Shown here one piece after another: positions 45,240 through 54,479 of a stretch of 64,000 nt of DNA. The notes below the pieces were generated by a model. It searched no databases. It saw only the letters and a list, made by a program, of their open reading frames with translations, and was not told where the DNA came from. Each line of letters opens with the position of its first letter. Position 1 is the stretch's first letter. A program made the translations under genes and the position numbers. Location of the stretch: contig NZ_CP146022.1 in the NCBI RefSeq assembly GCF_036967205.1, forward strand, positions 4,464,001 to 4,528,000, written 5' to 3'. The stretch is from Streptomyces sp. Q6 (GTDB lineage: Bacteria > Actinomycetota > Actinomycetes > Streptomycetales > Streptomycetaceae).

Positions 45240-46111
45240 ATGGAGCATGAGGTGTTCGTTCCGGTTCCGGCGGAGTCCCTGCGGGCGGTTCTCTGCGACC
45301 CCCTTGGCGTCGCCCGGGCGCTGCCCGGGTTCCAGCGCGACGCCGCCGGTGAGGGAGGCCGCCTCAAGGTGCGGGTCGGCGGCCACACCATCACGTACCG
45401 CGGCAGCGTCCGTGTCGCCGAGGCGGGCGACGGGTCGTTCGCCGTGACCGGCGACGGCACCGAGGTCCGGGGCACCGGAGGCGTGAAGTTCGCGCTCACC
45501 GCCCGGGTGGCCGCGGCCGACGGCGGGTCCACGCTCACGTTCACCGGCACCGCGTCCGGCGACGGCCGGGTCGCCGAGCTCCCGCACGAAGCCGTGGAAT
45601 CGGCCGCCCACCGACTGCTGAACCGTTTCGCGGGGAACCTCGGCGCGGCGGGCCAGGAGCCGGGCTCGGAGGACGCCGACGACGAGCGGGCCGAGCCCGT
45701 CTCCGTGTTCGACACCGAGGTCCCGCCGCCGTCCCTCGCCCCGGACGAGGACCTCGACGGAGACCTCGGCGGAGATCTCGACGAAGACCTCGACGGGGAC
45801 GCCGATGCGGACACGGAAGCCGATGTCGAGGACGGTGTCGATGTCCACATCGCGCTGCACGAGGACGTGGACGAGGACCTCGACGAGGACACCGGCCTCC
45901 CGGCGGAGCCGCTCGCCGCGCACGCCCGGCGCACCATGATCGGCCGCAGCGCCGAAGAGGTCGACCACGCGCCGCCGCGCGGCCGCTACGCCCCGTGCCG
46001 GTACCCGACGGCCCCACCGCGCGGGCCACCCTGCGCTGGGCCGCCCCCGCCGCGGCGGTCGCCCTCGCGTCGGCGATCGTCGTCGGAAGGGCCCTGCGCA
46101 GGCGCCAGTAG
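45240..46111 (+). CDS. SRPBCC (CoxG-like) protein with acidic linker and membrane anchor, apparent frameshift
   Basis: About 290 aa when repaired. Residues 1-145 form a CoxG-type START-like domain (EHEVFVPVPAESLRAVLCDP, GGRLKVRVGGHTITYRGSVR, ALTARVAAADGGSTLTFTGT). A very acidic, repetitive linker (~165-225; DLDGDLGGDLDEDLDGDADA) follows. The frame then breaks at the C4 run 45991-45994. One added C restores PVPDGPTARATLRWAAPAAA and a final membrane helix VALASAIVVGRALRRRQ. It is thus a tail-anchored lipid- or hydrophobe-binding protein. The family's role here is unknown. Confidence 0.75.
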
Positions 46112-46137
46112 TCCGGGGCCGCATAGGGTCAGGGGTC

Positions 46138-46962
46138 GTGACGACACAGGAAACGACGCTGACCGCGGGCGACGCGGAAGTGACCGTGGCGCCGGCGAAC
46201 GGCTGCCGCGTGAGCAGCCTGAAGATCGCCGGTACCGAACTGCTGCGGCAGGGGGAGAAGTACGGCTGCTTCCCGATGGTGCCCTGGTGCGGGCGCATCC
46301 GCGACGGACGGTTCCGGGACGGCGGCCACACGCACCAGATGCCGCTGAACTCCCCGCCGCACGCCATCCACGGCTTCGCCCGCAGCGCCGAGTGGACCAC
46401 CGCGCGCGTCACGGACACCGAGGCCGTGTTCACGTACGACCTCACCGAGCCCTGGCCCTACCCCGGCCGGGTCACGCAGATCGTCTCGCTCACCGAGGAC
46501 GCGCTGACCCTGACGCTCGGCGTCGAGACGTACGGCGACTCGTTCCCGGCGCAGGCCGGCTGGCACCCCTGGTTCAACCGGCGGCTGGGCGACTCCTCGG
46601 TCGAGATCGCCTTCGACGCCGCCTGGCAGGAGGAGCGCGGCGCCGACCACCTGCCCACCGGCAAGCGCATCGACGTACAGCCGCAGCCGTGGGACGACTG
46701 CTTCGGGATGCCCGACGGCGTCGACGTCACGCTGACCTGGCCCGGCGAGATCGAGGTGAAGGTCGCCAGCCGTGAGCAGTGGGTCGTCGTCTACGACGAG
46801 CAGGAGGCGGCCGTGTGCGTCGAGCCGCAGACCGGACCGCCGAACGGGCTGAACACGGCGCCGCGCCTCGTCACCCCCGTCGAGCCGATCGAGGCGAGCA
46901 CCACCTGGTCATGGCGGCGGCTGAAGGATCCGGCCCCGCAAACACAGGCTCTAAGCTCGTAG
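46138..46962 (+). CDS. aldose 1-epimerase family protein
   Basis: 274 aa from a GTG. The galactose-mutarotase fold shows EVTVAPANGCRVSSLKIAGT, GCFPMVPWCGRIRDGRF, PPHAIHGFARSAEW (catalytic His) and QAGWHPWFNRRLG (second His), with the general base Glu near VCVEPQTGPPNG. It converts alpha and beta anomers of hexoses or hexose-6-phosphates. It ends 2 nt before pyrE, so co-transcription is likely. Confidence 0.9.
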   Translation: MTTQETTLTAGDAEVTVAPANGCRVSSLKIAGTELLRQGEKYGCFPMVPWCGRIRDGRFRDGGHTHQMPLNSPPHAIHGFARSAEWTTARVTDTEAVFTYDLTEPWPYPGRVTQIVSLTEDALTLTLGVETYGDSFPAQAGWHPWFNRRLGDSSVEIAFDAAWQEERGADHLPTGKRIDVQPQPWDDCFGMPDGVDVTLTWPGEIEVKVASREQWVVVYDEQEAAVCVEPQTGPPNGLNTAPRLVTPVEPIEASTTWSWRRLKDPAPQTQALSS

Positions 46963-46964
46963 CC

Positions 46965-47519
46965 ATGACTTCGAACGACGTGCGTGACGCGCTGCTCCAG
47001 CAGATCAAGGACAAGGCCGTGGTGCACGGCAAGGTGACGCTCTCCTCCGGCCTGGAGGCCGACTACTACGTCGACCTGCGCCGCGTCACCCTCGACGGCG
47101 AGGCCGCCCCGCTCGTCGGCCAGGCGCTGCTCGACCTGACCCGTGACCTGGACTTCGACGCGGTCGGTGGCCTCACCATGGGCGCCGACCCCGTCGCCGG
47201 CGCGATGCTGCACGCGTCCGCCGCCCGCGGCGAGCGCCTCGACGCGTTCGTCGTCCGCAAGGCCGCCAAGGCGCACGGCATGCAGCGCCGCGTGGAGGGC
47301 CCGGACATCAAGGGCCGCCGCGTCCTGGTCGTCGAGGACACGTCCACCACCGGCGGCTCCCCGCTGGAGGCCGTCCAGGCGGTGCGCGAGGCCGGGGCCG
47401 AGGTCGTCGGCGTCGCCACCATCGTGGACCGGGCGACCGGCGCCGCCGAGAAGATCACCGAGGGTGCGGGCGTGCCGTACCTCTTCGCCTTCTCGAAGGA
47501 CGAGCTCGGTCTCGACTGA
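46965..47519 (+). CDS. pyrE: orotate phosphoribosyltransferase
   Basis: 184 aa from the ATG at 46965. PRTase signature VLVVEDTSTTGGS (~residues 122-134) binds PRPP. The flexible catalytic loop is near FVVRKAAKAHGMQRRVEGPD, and LSSGLEADYYVDLRRVTLDG is near the N-terminus. It makes OMP from orotate in pyrimidine synthesis. It follows the aldose epimerase gene closely; fba lies about 195 bp downstream. Confidence 0.96.
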   Translation: MTSNDVRDALLQQIKDKAVVHGKVTLSSGLEADYYVDLRRVTLDGEAAPLVGQALLDLTRDLDFDAVGGLTMGADPVAGAMLHASAARGERLDAFVVRKAAKAHGMQRRVEGPDIKGRRVLVVEDTSTTGGSPLEAVQAVREAGAEVVGVATIVDRATGAAEKITEGAGVPYLFAFSKDELGLD

Positions 47520-47713
47520 GCTCCGTCCGGGACCCGGACGGGGCCCGCACGGGACCTGTCCGGGACCCGTCCGTGAACTCGGGACTTTCGCCGGACTGGA
47601 GCATTCGCACAAGTCTGGAAAGATGGGGTCGACGATGATGTCACCCCCTTGGTGAGGGTCACCCAGAACAGCAACCCGAACCCGCAATCACGCGCTTTAC
47701 GAGGAGACGGCAG

Positions 47714-48745
47714 ATGCCCATCGCAACCCCGGATCAGTACAACGAGATGCTCGACCGGGCCAAGGCGGGGAAGTTCGCCTACCCGGCCATCAACGTCTCG
47801 TCGACGCAGACCCTCAACGCGGCCCTCCAGGGCTTCGCCGAGGCCGAGAGCGACGGCATCATCCAGATCTCCACCGGTGGCGCCGAGTACCTGTCGGGCC
47901 AGGGCGTGAAGGACATGGTCGTCGGCGCCCAGGCGCTCGCCGAGTTCGCGCACGTCGCCGCCGAGCGGTACCCGAACAAGATCGCGCTGCACACCGACCA
48001 CTGCCCCAAGGGCAAGCTGGACGGCTACGTGCGCCCGCTGCTCGAGATCTCCGCCGCGCGCGTCGCCAAGGGCCAGCACCCGCTGTTCCAGTCGCACATG
48101 TGGGACGGCTCGGCCGAGACCCTCGCCGACAACCTGGAGATCGCCCAGGAGCTGCTCGCCAAGGCCAAGGCCGCGAACATCATCCTGGAGATCGAGATCA
48201 CGCCGACCGGTGGTGAGGAGGACGGCGTCTCGCACGAGATCAACGACAACCTCTACACCACGGTCGACGACGCGGTGCGCACCGTCGAGGCCCTCGGCCT
48301 GGGCGAGAAGGGCCGCTACCTGCTGGCCGCCTCCTTCGGCAACGTGCACGGCGTGTACAAGCCGGGCAACGTCGTGCTCCGCCCCGACCTGCTCGCCGAG
48401 CTGAACGAGGGCATCGCCGCGAAGTACGGCAAGCCGGCCGGCTCCAAGCCGTTCGACTTCGTCTTCCACGGCGGCTCCGGCTCCACGATCGAGGAGATCA
48501 CCACCGCGCTGGAGAACGGCGTCGTGAAGATGAACCTCGACACCGACACCCAGTACGCCTTCACCCGCCCGATCGCGGGCCACATGTTCGAGAACTACGA
48601 CGGCGTCCTGAAGGTCGACGGCGAGGTCGGCAACAAGAAGACGTACGACCCGCGCGTGTGGGGCAAGAAGGCCGAGGCGAGCATGACCGCCCGCATCGTC
48701 GAGGCCTGCGCGAACCTGCGCTCCACGGGTACCCGCATCAAGTAA
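47714..48745 (+). CDS. fbaA: class II fructose-bisphosphate aldolase
   Basis: 343 aa; GAGGAG precedes the ATG. Class II zinc-enzyme motifs include ALHTDHCPKGKLDG (zinc His and catalytic Asp), LEIEITPTGGEEDGV, FGNVHGVY (zinc His), FVFHGGSGS and NLDTDTQYAF for phosphate binding. Splits fructose-1,6-bisphosphate in glycolysis. It has its own upstream region (~195 bp) and a terminator. Confidence 0.97.
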   Translation: MPIATPDQYNEMLDRAKAGKFAYPAINVSSTQTLNAALQGFAEAESDGIIQISTGGAEYLSGQGVKDMVVGAQALAEFAHVAAERYPNKIALHTDHCPKGKLDGYVRPLLEISAARVAKGQHPLFQSHMWDGSAETLADNLEIAQELLAKAKAANIILEIEITPTGGEEDGVSHEINDNLYTTVDDAVRTVEALGLGEKGRYLLAASFGNVHGVYKPGNVVLRPDLLAELNEGIAAKYGKPAGSKPFDFVFHGGSGSTIEEITTALENGVVKMNLDTDTQYAFTRPIAGHMFENYDGVLKVDGEVGNKKTYDPRVWGKKAEASMTARIVEACANLRSTGTRIK

Positions 48746-48756
48746 GCAGCTGTCGC

Positions 48757-48795
48757 GCACGGGCCCGGCGTCCCCTCGGGGCGCCGGGCCCGTGC
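48757..48795 (+). terminator. fba terminator hairpin
   Basis: Perfect 14-base arms (GCACGGGCCCGGCG / CGCCGGGCCCGTGC) flank an 11-base loop, 11 nt after the stop. Confidence 0.85.
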
Positions 48796-48814
48796 CGTGC
48801 CCGGAGGTCTTCCG

Positions 48815-49978
48815 ATGTCTTCAGCCACGTACGACTTCGACATACCCGTCGACCGGCACGGCACCTGGTCCGTGCAGTGGGACGGCATCACCGACCGTTT
48901 CCCCGTGCCCGATCTGCTGCCGTTCACGATCTCCGACATGGACTTCGCGTGCGCGCCCGAGGTGCTGGACGCACTGAACTCCCGTATCGCGCACGGGGTT
49001 TTCGGGTACACGGACTGGCGCAACGACGACTTCCGGGGCGCGATACGGGACTGGTTCCGCGGCCGGTACGCCACCGAGGTCGACCTCGACCGGCTGGTGT
49101 ACGCCCCGTCGGTGCTCAACCAGGTGTCGCAGCTCCTGCGGATGTGGACCGCGCCGGGCGACGGGGTCGTGCTGCACGCGCCGACGTACGACGGGTTCCG
49201 CAAGGCCGTCACCGGCCTCGGGCGCGAGCTGCGGGCCGTCGGGCTCGACGACTGGGCCGGCCTGGAGCGGGAGCTGGCGCGCCCCGACAGCCGGGTGCTC
49301 GTGCTCTGCTCGCCGCACAACCCGACCGGGCACGTGTGGACGGACGCCGAACTGCGTCGCCTCGCCGGCCTCGCGCGGACCTACGACGTCGCCGTCGTCA
49401 GCGACGAGATCCACGCCGATCTCACACACGACGGGTACGTCCACCTGCCGTTCCCGCGGTACGCCGACGGGCTCCGCTGGGCGCTCGTCACCTCGGCCAC
49501 CAAGTCCTTCAACTTCCCCGCGCTGAGCGGGAGTTACGGGTTCGTGGGCGATCCGGGCGACCACGCCGAGTTCGTCCGCAGGATGGACACCGGCGAGGGT
49601 CTCGCGTCGCCCGCCGTGCTGTCGCTGACCGCGCACATCGCCGCGTACCGCGAGGGCGGGGCGTGGCTGGACGCCCTGCGCGCGTACACGTACGGGAATC
49701 TGCGGATGGTCGAGGAGCGGCTCGCGGAGGGGCTGCCGGAGCTGGGCTGGCGGCCGCCGCAGGCCGGGTACCTCGCCTGGATCGACCTGCGGCCGCTCGG
49801 CATCGAGGAGGACGCGGAGATGCAGCGGGTCCTCGTCGAGCAGGAGAAGGTGGCGGTCATGCCCGGCGGCACGTACGGGGCGCCGGGCTTCGTGCGGCTG
49901 AACGTCGGCTGTCCGCGGGCCAAGGCCGAGGCCGGGGTGGGCGCGCTGATCAGGGCCGCGCGCCGGGTCGCCGGGTAG
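48815..49978 (+). CDS. MalY/PatB-type PLP enzyme (C-S beta-lyase)
   Basis: 387 aa; GGAGG precedes the ATG at 48815. MalY/PatB features are the start YDFDIPVDRHGTWSVQWDGI, LPFTISDMDFACAPEVLDAL, GVFGYTDWRNDDF, LCSPHNPTGHVW, VVSDEIHADLTHDGYVHLPF and the PLP lysine in TSATKSFNFPAL (~residue 232). The family cleaves cystathionine and other cysteine S-conjugates. The substrate in vivo is uncertain. Confidence 0.88.
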   Translation: MSSATYDFDIPVDRHGTWSVQWDGITDRFPVPDLLPFTISDMDFACAPEVLDALNSRIAHGVFGYTDWRNDDFRGAIRDWFRGRYATEVDLDRLVYAPSVLNQVSQLLRMWTAPGDGVVLHAPTYDGFRKAVTGLGRELRAVGLDDWAGLERELARPDSRVLVLCSPHNPTGHVWTDAELRRLAGLARTYDVAVVSDEIHADLTHDGYVHLPFPRYADGLRWALVTSATKSFNFPALSGSYGFVGDPGDHAEFVRRMDTGEGLASPAVLSLTAHIAAYREGGAWLDALRAYTYGNLRMVEERLAEGLPELGWRPPQAGYLAWIDLRPLGIEEDAEMQRVLVEQEKVAVMPGGTYGAPGFVRLNVGCPRAKAEAGVGALIRAARRVAG

Positions 49979-49997
49979 GCGCGGCACACTGGAACCC

Positions 49998-50411
49998 ATG
50001 AGCCTTCACGAGAACCTCCTCGGGGGACCGCCCCCGACCCACCTGCCCGACGACCCGGAGCCGCGTGAGCTGCTCGCGAACGGCACGGCCCCCGCCGACG
50101 TCGCCGCGAAGTACCCGACTTCCTCGCTCGCCTGGGCGCAGCTCGCCGACGAGGCGTTCGAGCGGGGCAGCGTCGTCGAGTCGTACGCGTACGCCCGTAC
50201 CGGCTACCACCGGGGCCTGGACGCCCTGCGGCGCAGCGGCTGGAAGGGCCACGGCCCGGTGCCGTGGGAGCACGAGCCGAACCGCGGCTTCCTGCGCGCC
50301 CTGCACGCGCTGGCCCGCGCCGCCGGGTCCATCGGCGAGCAGGAGGAGTACGAGCGCTGCAGCCAGTTCCTCAAGGACTCCTCGGAGACGGCCGCGCAGA
50401 CGCTCGGCTAG
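49998..50411 (+). CDS. DUF3151 domain-containing protein
   Basis: 137 aa (MSLHENLLGGPPPTHLPDDP start). A helical repeat protein: VAAKYPTSSLAWAQLADEAF, YAYARTGYHRGLDALRRSGW, GPVPWEHEPNRGFLRALHAL and EEYERCSQFLKDSS, the DUF3151 pattern found throughout actinobacteria, usually near fba as here. Function unknown. Confidence 0.9.
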   Translation: MSLHENLLGGPPPTHLPDDPEPRELLANGTAPADVAAKYPTSSLAWAQLADEAFERGSVVESYAYARTGYHRGLDALRRSGWKGHGPVPWEHEPNRGFLRALHALARAAGSIGEQEEYERCSQFLKDSSETAAQTLG

Positions 50412-50581
50412 TCCCCTTTTCGTCCCCCTTTGTCAGGGGTTTCGGTACGGCCCGCCCGGTGTGACCGGGCGGGCCTTGCTGTTTCGGGGGACGATTGCGG
50501 AGGATGCACGGTGGGGACCGGGGCCCCGTGCCGGTAACGGCAGGGCGGACCGCTACCCGGAGTACGCAACAGGAGACAGCG

Positions 50582-51412
50582 ATGTCCCACGACGCGGAAG
50601 CACCAGCGACCCCGCATCTCGACTTCGCGGGCACCACGCCCTACGAGGACTACGTCCAGGCCGATGTCCTCACCCACCTCCAGCACCTTCGCTCGGACGA
50701 CCCCGGCGAGATGGTCTTCCTGGTCACGACCCAGGTGATGGAGCTGTGGTTCACCGTCATCGTGCACGAGTGGGAGACCGCGACCCGGGCTCTCGCCGAC
50801 GACGACGTGCCCACCGCCGTGGCCGCCCTCAAGCGGTCCGTACGGGAGCTCCAGGCGCTCAACGATTCCTGGCGGCCCCTGGCACAGCTCACCCCCGCCC
50901 AGTTCAACGCCTACCGCTCGGCCCTCGGCGAGGGCTCCGGCTTCCAGTCGGCGATGTACCGGCGCATGGAGTTCCTGCTCGGCGACAAGTCCGCGTCGAT
51001 GCTGGTGCCGCACCGGGGCGCGCCGCGCGTGTACGCCGAGCTCGACAAGGCGCTGCACGAGCCGAGCCTCTACGACGAGGTGCTGCGGCTGCTCGCCCGG
51101 CGCGGCCACGCCGTACCGCGCGCCGTCCTCGACCGTGACGTGTCGCGGAAGTACGAGCCGTCCCCCGAGGTCGAGGCCGTGTGGACCGCCCTGTACGCCG
51201 GTGACGAGAGCGACGAACTCGCCCGGCTCGGCGAGGCGTTGACCGATGTCGCCGAGCTGGTGTGGCGCTGGCGCAACGACCACCTGGTGGCCACGCGCCG
51301 CGCGATGGGCGCCAAGACCGGCACGGGCGGCTCCGCCGGTGTGGCGTGGCTGGAGAAGCGCGCGCAGAAGAACGTGTTCCCCGAGCTGTGGACGGCGAGG
51401 TCCCATGTCTGA
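50582..51412 (+). CDS. kynA: tryptophan 2,3-dioxygenase
   Basis: 276 aa; AGGAG precedes the ATG at 50582. TDO features are LDFAGTTPYEDYVQADVLTH, EMVFLVTTQVMELWFTVIVH (substrate/heme pocket), FNAYRSALGEGSGFQSAMYR (Arg binding the tryptophan carboxylate) and WRWRNDHLVATRRAMGAKTG with the proximal heme His. Opens the indole ring to N-formylkynurenine. It overlaps kynU by 8 nt. Confidence 0.95.
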   Translation: MSHDAEAPATPHLDFAGTTPYEDYVQADVLTHLQHLRSDDPGEMVFLVTTQVMELWFTVIVHEWETATRALADDDVPTAVAALKRSVRELQALNDSWRPLAQLTPAQFNAYRSALGEGSGFQSAMYRRMEFLLGDKSASMLVPHRGAPRVYAELDKALHEPSLYDEVLRLLARRGHAVPRAVLDRDVSRKYEPSPEVEAVWTALYAGDESDELARLGEALTDVAELVWRWRNDHLVATRRAMGAKTGTGGSAGVAWLEKRAQKNVFPELWTARSHV

Positions 51413-52604
51413 CCTGTACGAGCGGGCGCGGGAACTCGACGCCGACGACCCACTCGCCGCTGTCCGCGCCGACTTCGTCCTCGGCGACGGCGTCTACCTC
51501 GACGGGAACTCGCTGGGCGCGCTGCCCGCGCACGTGCCCGGACGGGTCGAGGACGTCGTCCGCCGCCAGTGGGGCGAGCTGCGCATCCGCTCGTGGACCG
51601 AGTCCGGCTGGTGGACCGCGCCCGAGCGGATCGGCGACCTGATCGCCCCGCTGGTCGGCGCGGCGGCCGGGCAGATCGTCGTCGGCGACTCCACAAGTGT
51701 CAATGTCTTCAAGGCACTTGTGGGCGCGGTGCGGCTCGCGCGGCTCGCGGACGAGGGGCGCGACGAGATCCTCGTCGACGCCGCCACGTTCCCCACGGAC
51801 GGCTACATCGCCGCCTCCGCCGCGCGGCTGACCGGCTGCGAGGTGCGTGCCGTGCAGCCGGGCGAGGTGCCGGACGCACTCAACTCCCGTACGGCGGCGG
51901 TGCTGTTGAACCACGTCGACTACCGCAGCGGACGGCTGCACGACCTGCCGTCGCTGACGGCTGCGGTCCGCGCGGCGGGGGCCGTCTCGGTGTGGGACCT
52001 GTGCCACAGCGCGGGCGCGCTGCCGGTCGGGCTCGACGAGCACGGCGTCGACCTCGCGGTCGGCTGCACGTACAAGTTCCTGAACGGCGGCCCGGGTTCA
52101 CCCGCGTACCTGTACGTGCGGCGTGAGCTCCAGGACCGGTTCGACTCGCCGCTGCCGGGGTGGAACTCGCACGCCGAGCCGTTCGGGATGCGCCCGGAGT
52201 ACGAGGCCGCGGACGGCGCCGTGCGCGGCCGGGTCGGCACGCCCGACATCCTGTCCATGCTCGCCCTGGAGGCGGCGCTCGACGTGTGGCGGCGCCCGGA
52301 CGTCTCGGTCGACGCGGTGCGCGCCAAGTCCCTCGCGCTGACGGACTTCTTCCTGGAGTGCGTCGCCGCGTACGTGCCGCAGGGCCGGGTCGAGGTCGTG
52401 ACGCCGCGTGCCCACGCCGAGCGGGGCAGCCAGGTGGCGCTGCGGTGCGCGGACGCGGGCGAGGTGATGGGCCGGCTGATCGCGGCGGGCGTGGTCGGCG
52501 ACTTCCGGGCGCCGGACGTGCTGCGGTTCGGGTTCACGCCGCTGTACCTGGGCTTCGCCGAGGTGGAGCGGGCGGCGCGGGTGCTGGCCGACGAGCTCAG
52601 CTGA
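51405..52604 (+). CDS. kynU: kynureninase
   Basis: 399 aa from the ATG at 51405 inside kynA's end. Kynureninase features are VYLDGNSLGALPAHVPGRVE, VVGDSTSVNVFKALVGAVRL, LLNHVDYRSGRLHDL, VWDLCHSAGALPVGLDEHGV and the PLP lysine in VGCTYKFLNGGPGSPAYLYV (~residue 225). It cleaves kynurenine to anthranilate and alanine. Its stop overlaps the convergent tetR gene by 8 nt. Confidence 0.95.
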   Translation: MSDLYERARELDADDPLAAVRADFVLGDGVYLDGNSLGALPAHVPGRVEDVVRRQWGELRIRSWTESGWWTAPERIGDLIAPLVGAAAGQIVVGDSTSVNVFKALVGAVRLARLADEGRDEILVDAATFPTDGYIAASAARLTGCEVRAVQPGEVPDALNSRTAAVLLNHVDYRSGRLHDLPSLTAAVRAAGAVSVWDLCHSAGALPVGLDEHGVDLAVGCTYKFLNGGPGSPAYLYVRRELQDRFDSPLPGWNSHAEPFGMRPEYEAADGAVRGRVGTPDILSMLALEAALDVWRRPDVSVDAVRAKSLALTDFFLECVAAYVPQGRVEVVTPRAHAERGSQVALRCADAGEVMGRLIAAGVVGDFRAPDVLRFGFTPLYLGFAEVERAARVLADELS

Positions 52605-53237
52605 CGTAGACGCCGGCCGCCGCCGCCGCGAGGGCGGCCTCGACGGCACGGGCCGCGTCCGCCTCGGTGGGCGCGGTCCCGGTGGTCAGGAGCCGGTAGT
52701 AGAGCGGCGCGGAGACGGCCCGTACGACGTCCGCGGCGTCCGTGCCCGACGGCAACTCGCCCCGGGCGACGGCCTCTTCGACGACCGGCGCCCACTCCGC
52801 GACCCGCACCTCGTAGAAGCGCGCGAGGGCCTGGGCCGTCCGGTCGTCGCAGGTCGCGGCGGCGATCACCGCGCGGAACAGCGGGCCCTGGCGCGGGTCG
52901 GCGAGGGTGCGCCGCACGAGGTCGGCGTTGGCGGTCAGGTCTCCGCGCAGCGAGCCGGTCGCCGAGCGGGGCAGCGACTCCTCGGCCATCTCGGCGAGCA
53001 GGTCGGCGACCAGGCCGGTCGGTGACGCCCAGCGCCGGTACACCGTGGTCTTGCCGACGTCCGCGCGGCGCGCGATGTCGGCGAGGTCGAGCCGGTCGAA
53101 GCCCTGCTCGGCCAGCACGTCACCCGCGGCGGCCAGCACCGCCGCGCGGACCCGGCGGTGCGGCCGCCGGGGCGGAGGGTGCCGGGTTCCGGGTCGCTGC
53201 CGGGATCGCTGCGGTGGTCGCTGCTCGGGGCCGTCAT
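52597..53237 (-). CDS. TetR-family regulator beside kyn genes, apparent frameshift
   Basis: About 213 aa when repaired. The natural start is the ATG at 53237 (MTAPSSDHRSDPGSDPEPGT, then LRPGGRTA). Its frame breaks within 53151-53155, and one added base restores RVRAAVLAAAGDVLAEQGFD, the usual TetR start, followed by the HTH LADIARRADVGKTTVYRRWA. Without repair a longer start at 53280 gives an Arg/Pro-rich, implausible N-terminus. The ligand domain has FRAVIAAATCDDRTAQALAR. Location between kynU and the hydrolase suggests control of tryptophan catabolism. Confidence 0.75.
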
Positions 53238-53379
53238 GCCCTCCAGGGTAACGGCACGGGAGAACCGTTAATTCGGTCACTGTGCGTGTCGGCGCACGTC
53301 ATGGGACTGGTAGCGTCCGCTTACCCTGCGGTTCTGATTCCTTCGGGCCAATTCACCTGCGACTTCGAGAGGTTGGAGC

Positions 53380-54256
53380 ATGCCGGACGACGCCGCTGCC
53401 CGTGACGAGGCGGAGGAGGCATCCGCCTTCTCGCACCCCGCCGTACCGCCGGACGTCACCGCGGCGTACGGAGATCACCCGGATCAGGTCGTCGACTTCT
53501 ACGCCCCCCGGGACGGCTCGACCGCGGCCCCGCTGGTCGTCGCCCTGCACGGCGGCGCGTGGCGGGCCCCGTACGACCGCGCGCACCTGAGCCCGTTCTG
53601 CGACTTCCTCGCGCGGCGCGGGTTCGCCGTCGCCAACGTCGAGTACCGGCGCGGGCCCGGGGCGTGCCGCACCAGGGCGTCGACGGGCCGGTGGCCGGGC
53701 GCTGGCCGGAGACGTTCGACGACGTGGCGGCCGCGTTCGACGCGCTGCCCGCCCTGGTCGCCGAGCTGCTCCCCATGGCGGACGCCCGCCGCACCGTCGT
53801 CACCGGGCACTCGGCGGGCGGCCATCTCGCCCTGTGGCTCGCGGCCCGGAACGTGCTGCCCGCGGACGCGCCCTGGTTCACCCCGGCCCCGCCCGCCCTG
53901 CGCGGCGTCGTCGCGCTCGCGCCGATCGCCGACTTCGCGCTGGCGCGGGAGCTGGGGTGTGCGGCGGCGCGGCGGACCAACTCCTCGGCGGCGACGACGC
54001 GTTGTGCGAGCAGCGACGCCCGTGGGCCGACCCCGCGCTGCTGCTGCCGACGGGCATCGCGACGACCCTCGTCCAGGGGCGCAGGGACACGACCGTGCCG
54101 TTCGCCATGGCCGAGGCGTACGCGGACGCGGCGGCCAGGGCCGGAGAGGTCGTGGGCGTCACGTTCCTCCAGGAGGTCGGGCACTTCCCGCTGATCGACC
54201 CGGCGGCGGACGCGTGCGCGGTGGTGGCCGAGGAGATCGCGCAACTGGCCTGGTGA
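53380..54256 (+). CDS. alpha/beta hydrolase, probable kynurenine formamidase; two apparent frameshifts
   Basis: About 292 aa when repaired. The ATG at 53380 has AGAGG 7 nt upstream. The oxyanion motif HGGAW is at residue 57, and the nucleophile serine in GHSAGGHLALWLAARNVLP. The C-terminal part carries TTLVQGRRDTTVPFAMAEAY and EVGHFPLID (catalytic Asp/His). Frames change at the G4 runs 53659-53662 (restores GVPHQGVDGPVAGRWPETFD) and 53954-53957 (restores LGVCGGAADQLLGGDDALCE). HGGxW hydrolases beside kynA/kynU are typically N-formylkynurenine formamidases, so this may complete the pathway. An unrelated esterase is possible. Confidence 0.7.
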
Positions 54257-54479
54257 GCACGACCGGCCCGGCGGGACGGGGCGCCGGGGCCCCGCCCCGC
54301 GGCCCGGGCGGCCGTGACCGCCGCGCGCAGGCTCCGGCGGAACCTGACGCGACCGCGCACGCGGCCCGCACGCGACGCTTGTCGCGACCGCGAACGGCCC
54401 GATGTAGTACTCACGACGGAGGCCCGAGACCCGACTTCCTAGGGACGACCCGGGCCGCCCCGAGCCGTACGGTCGTGCC

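Noticed and set aside
53380-54256. Calling the hydrolase, exporter permease, TetR, holin and spermidine-synthase-like genes true pseudogenes
   Set aside because: Each is fully restored by one base per break in a short G/C run, and overlaps with neighbours are kept; sequence error is the simpler explanation.
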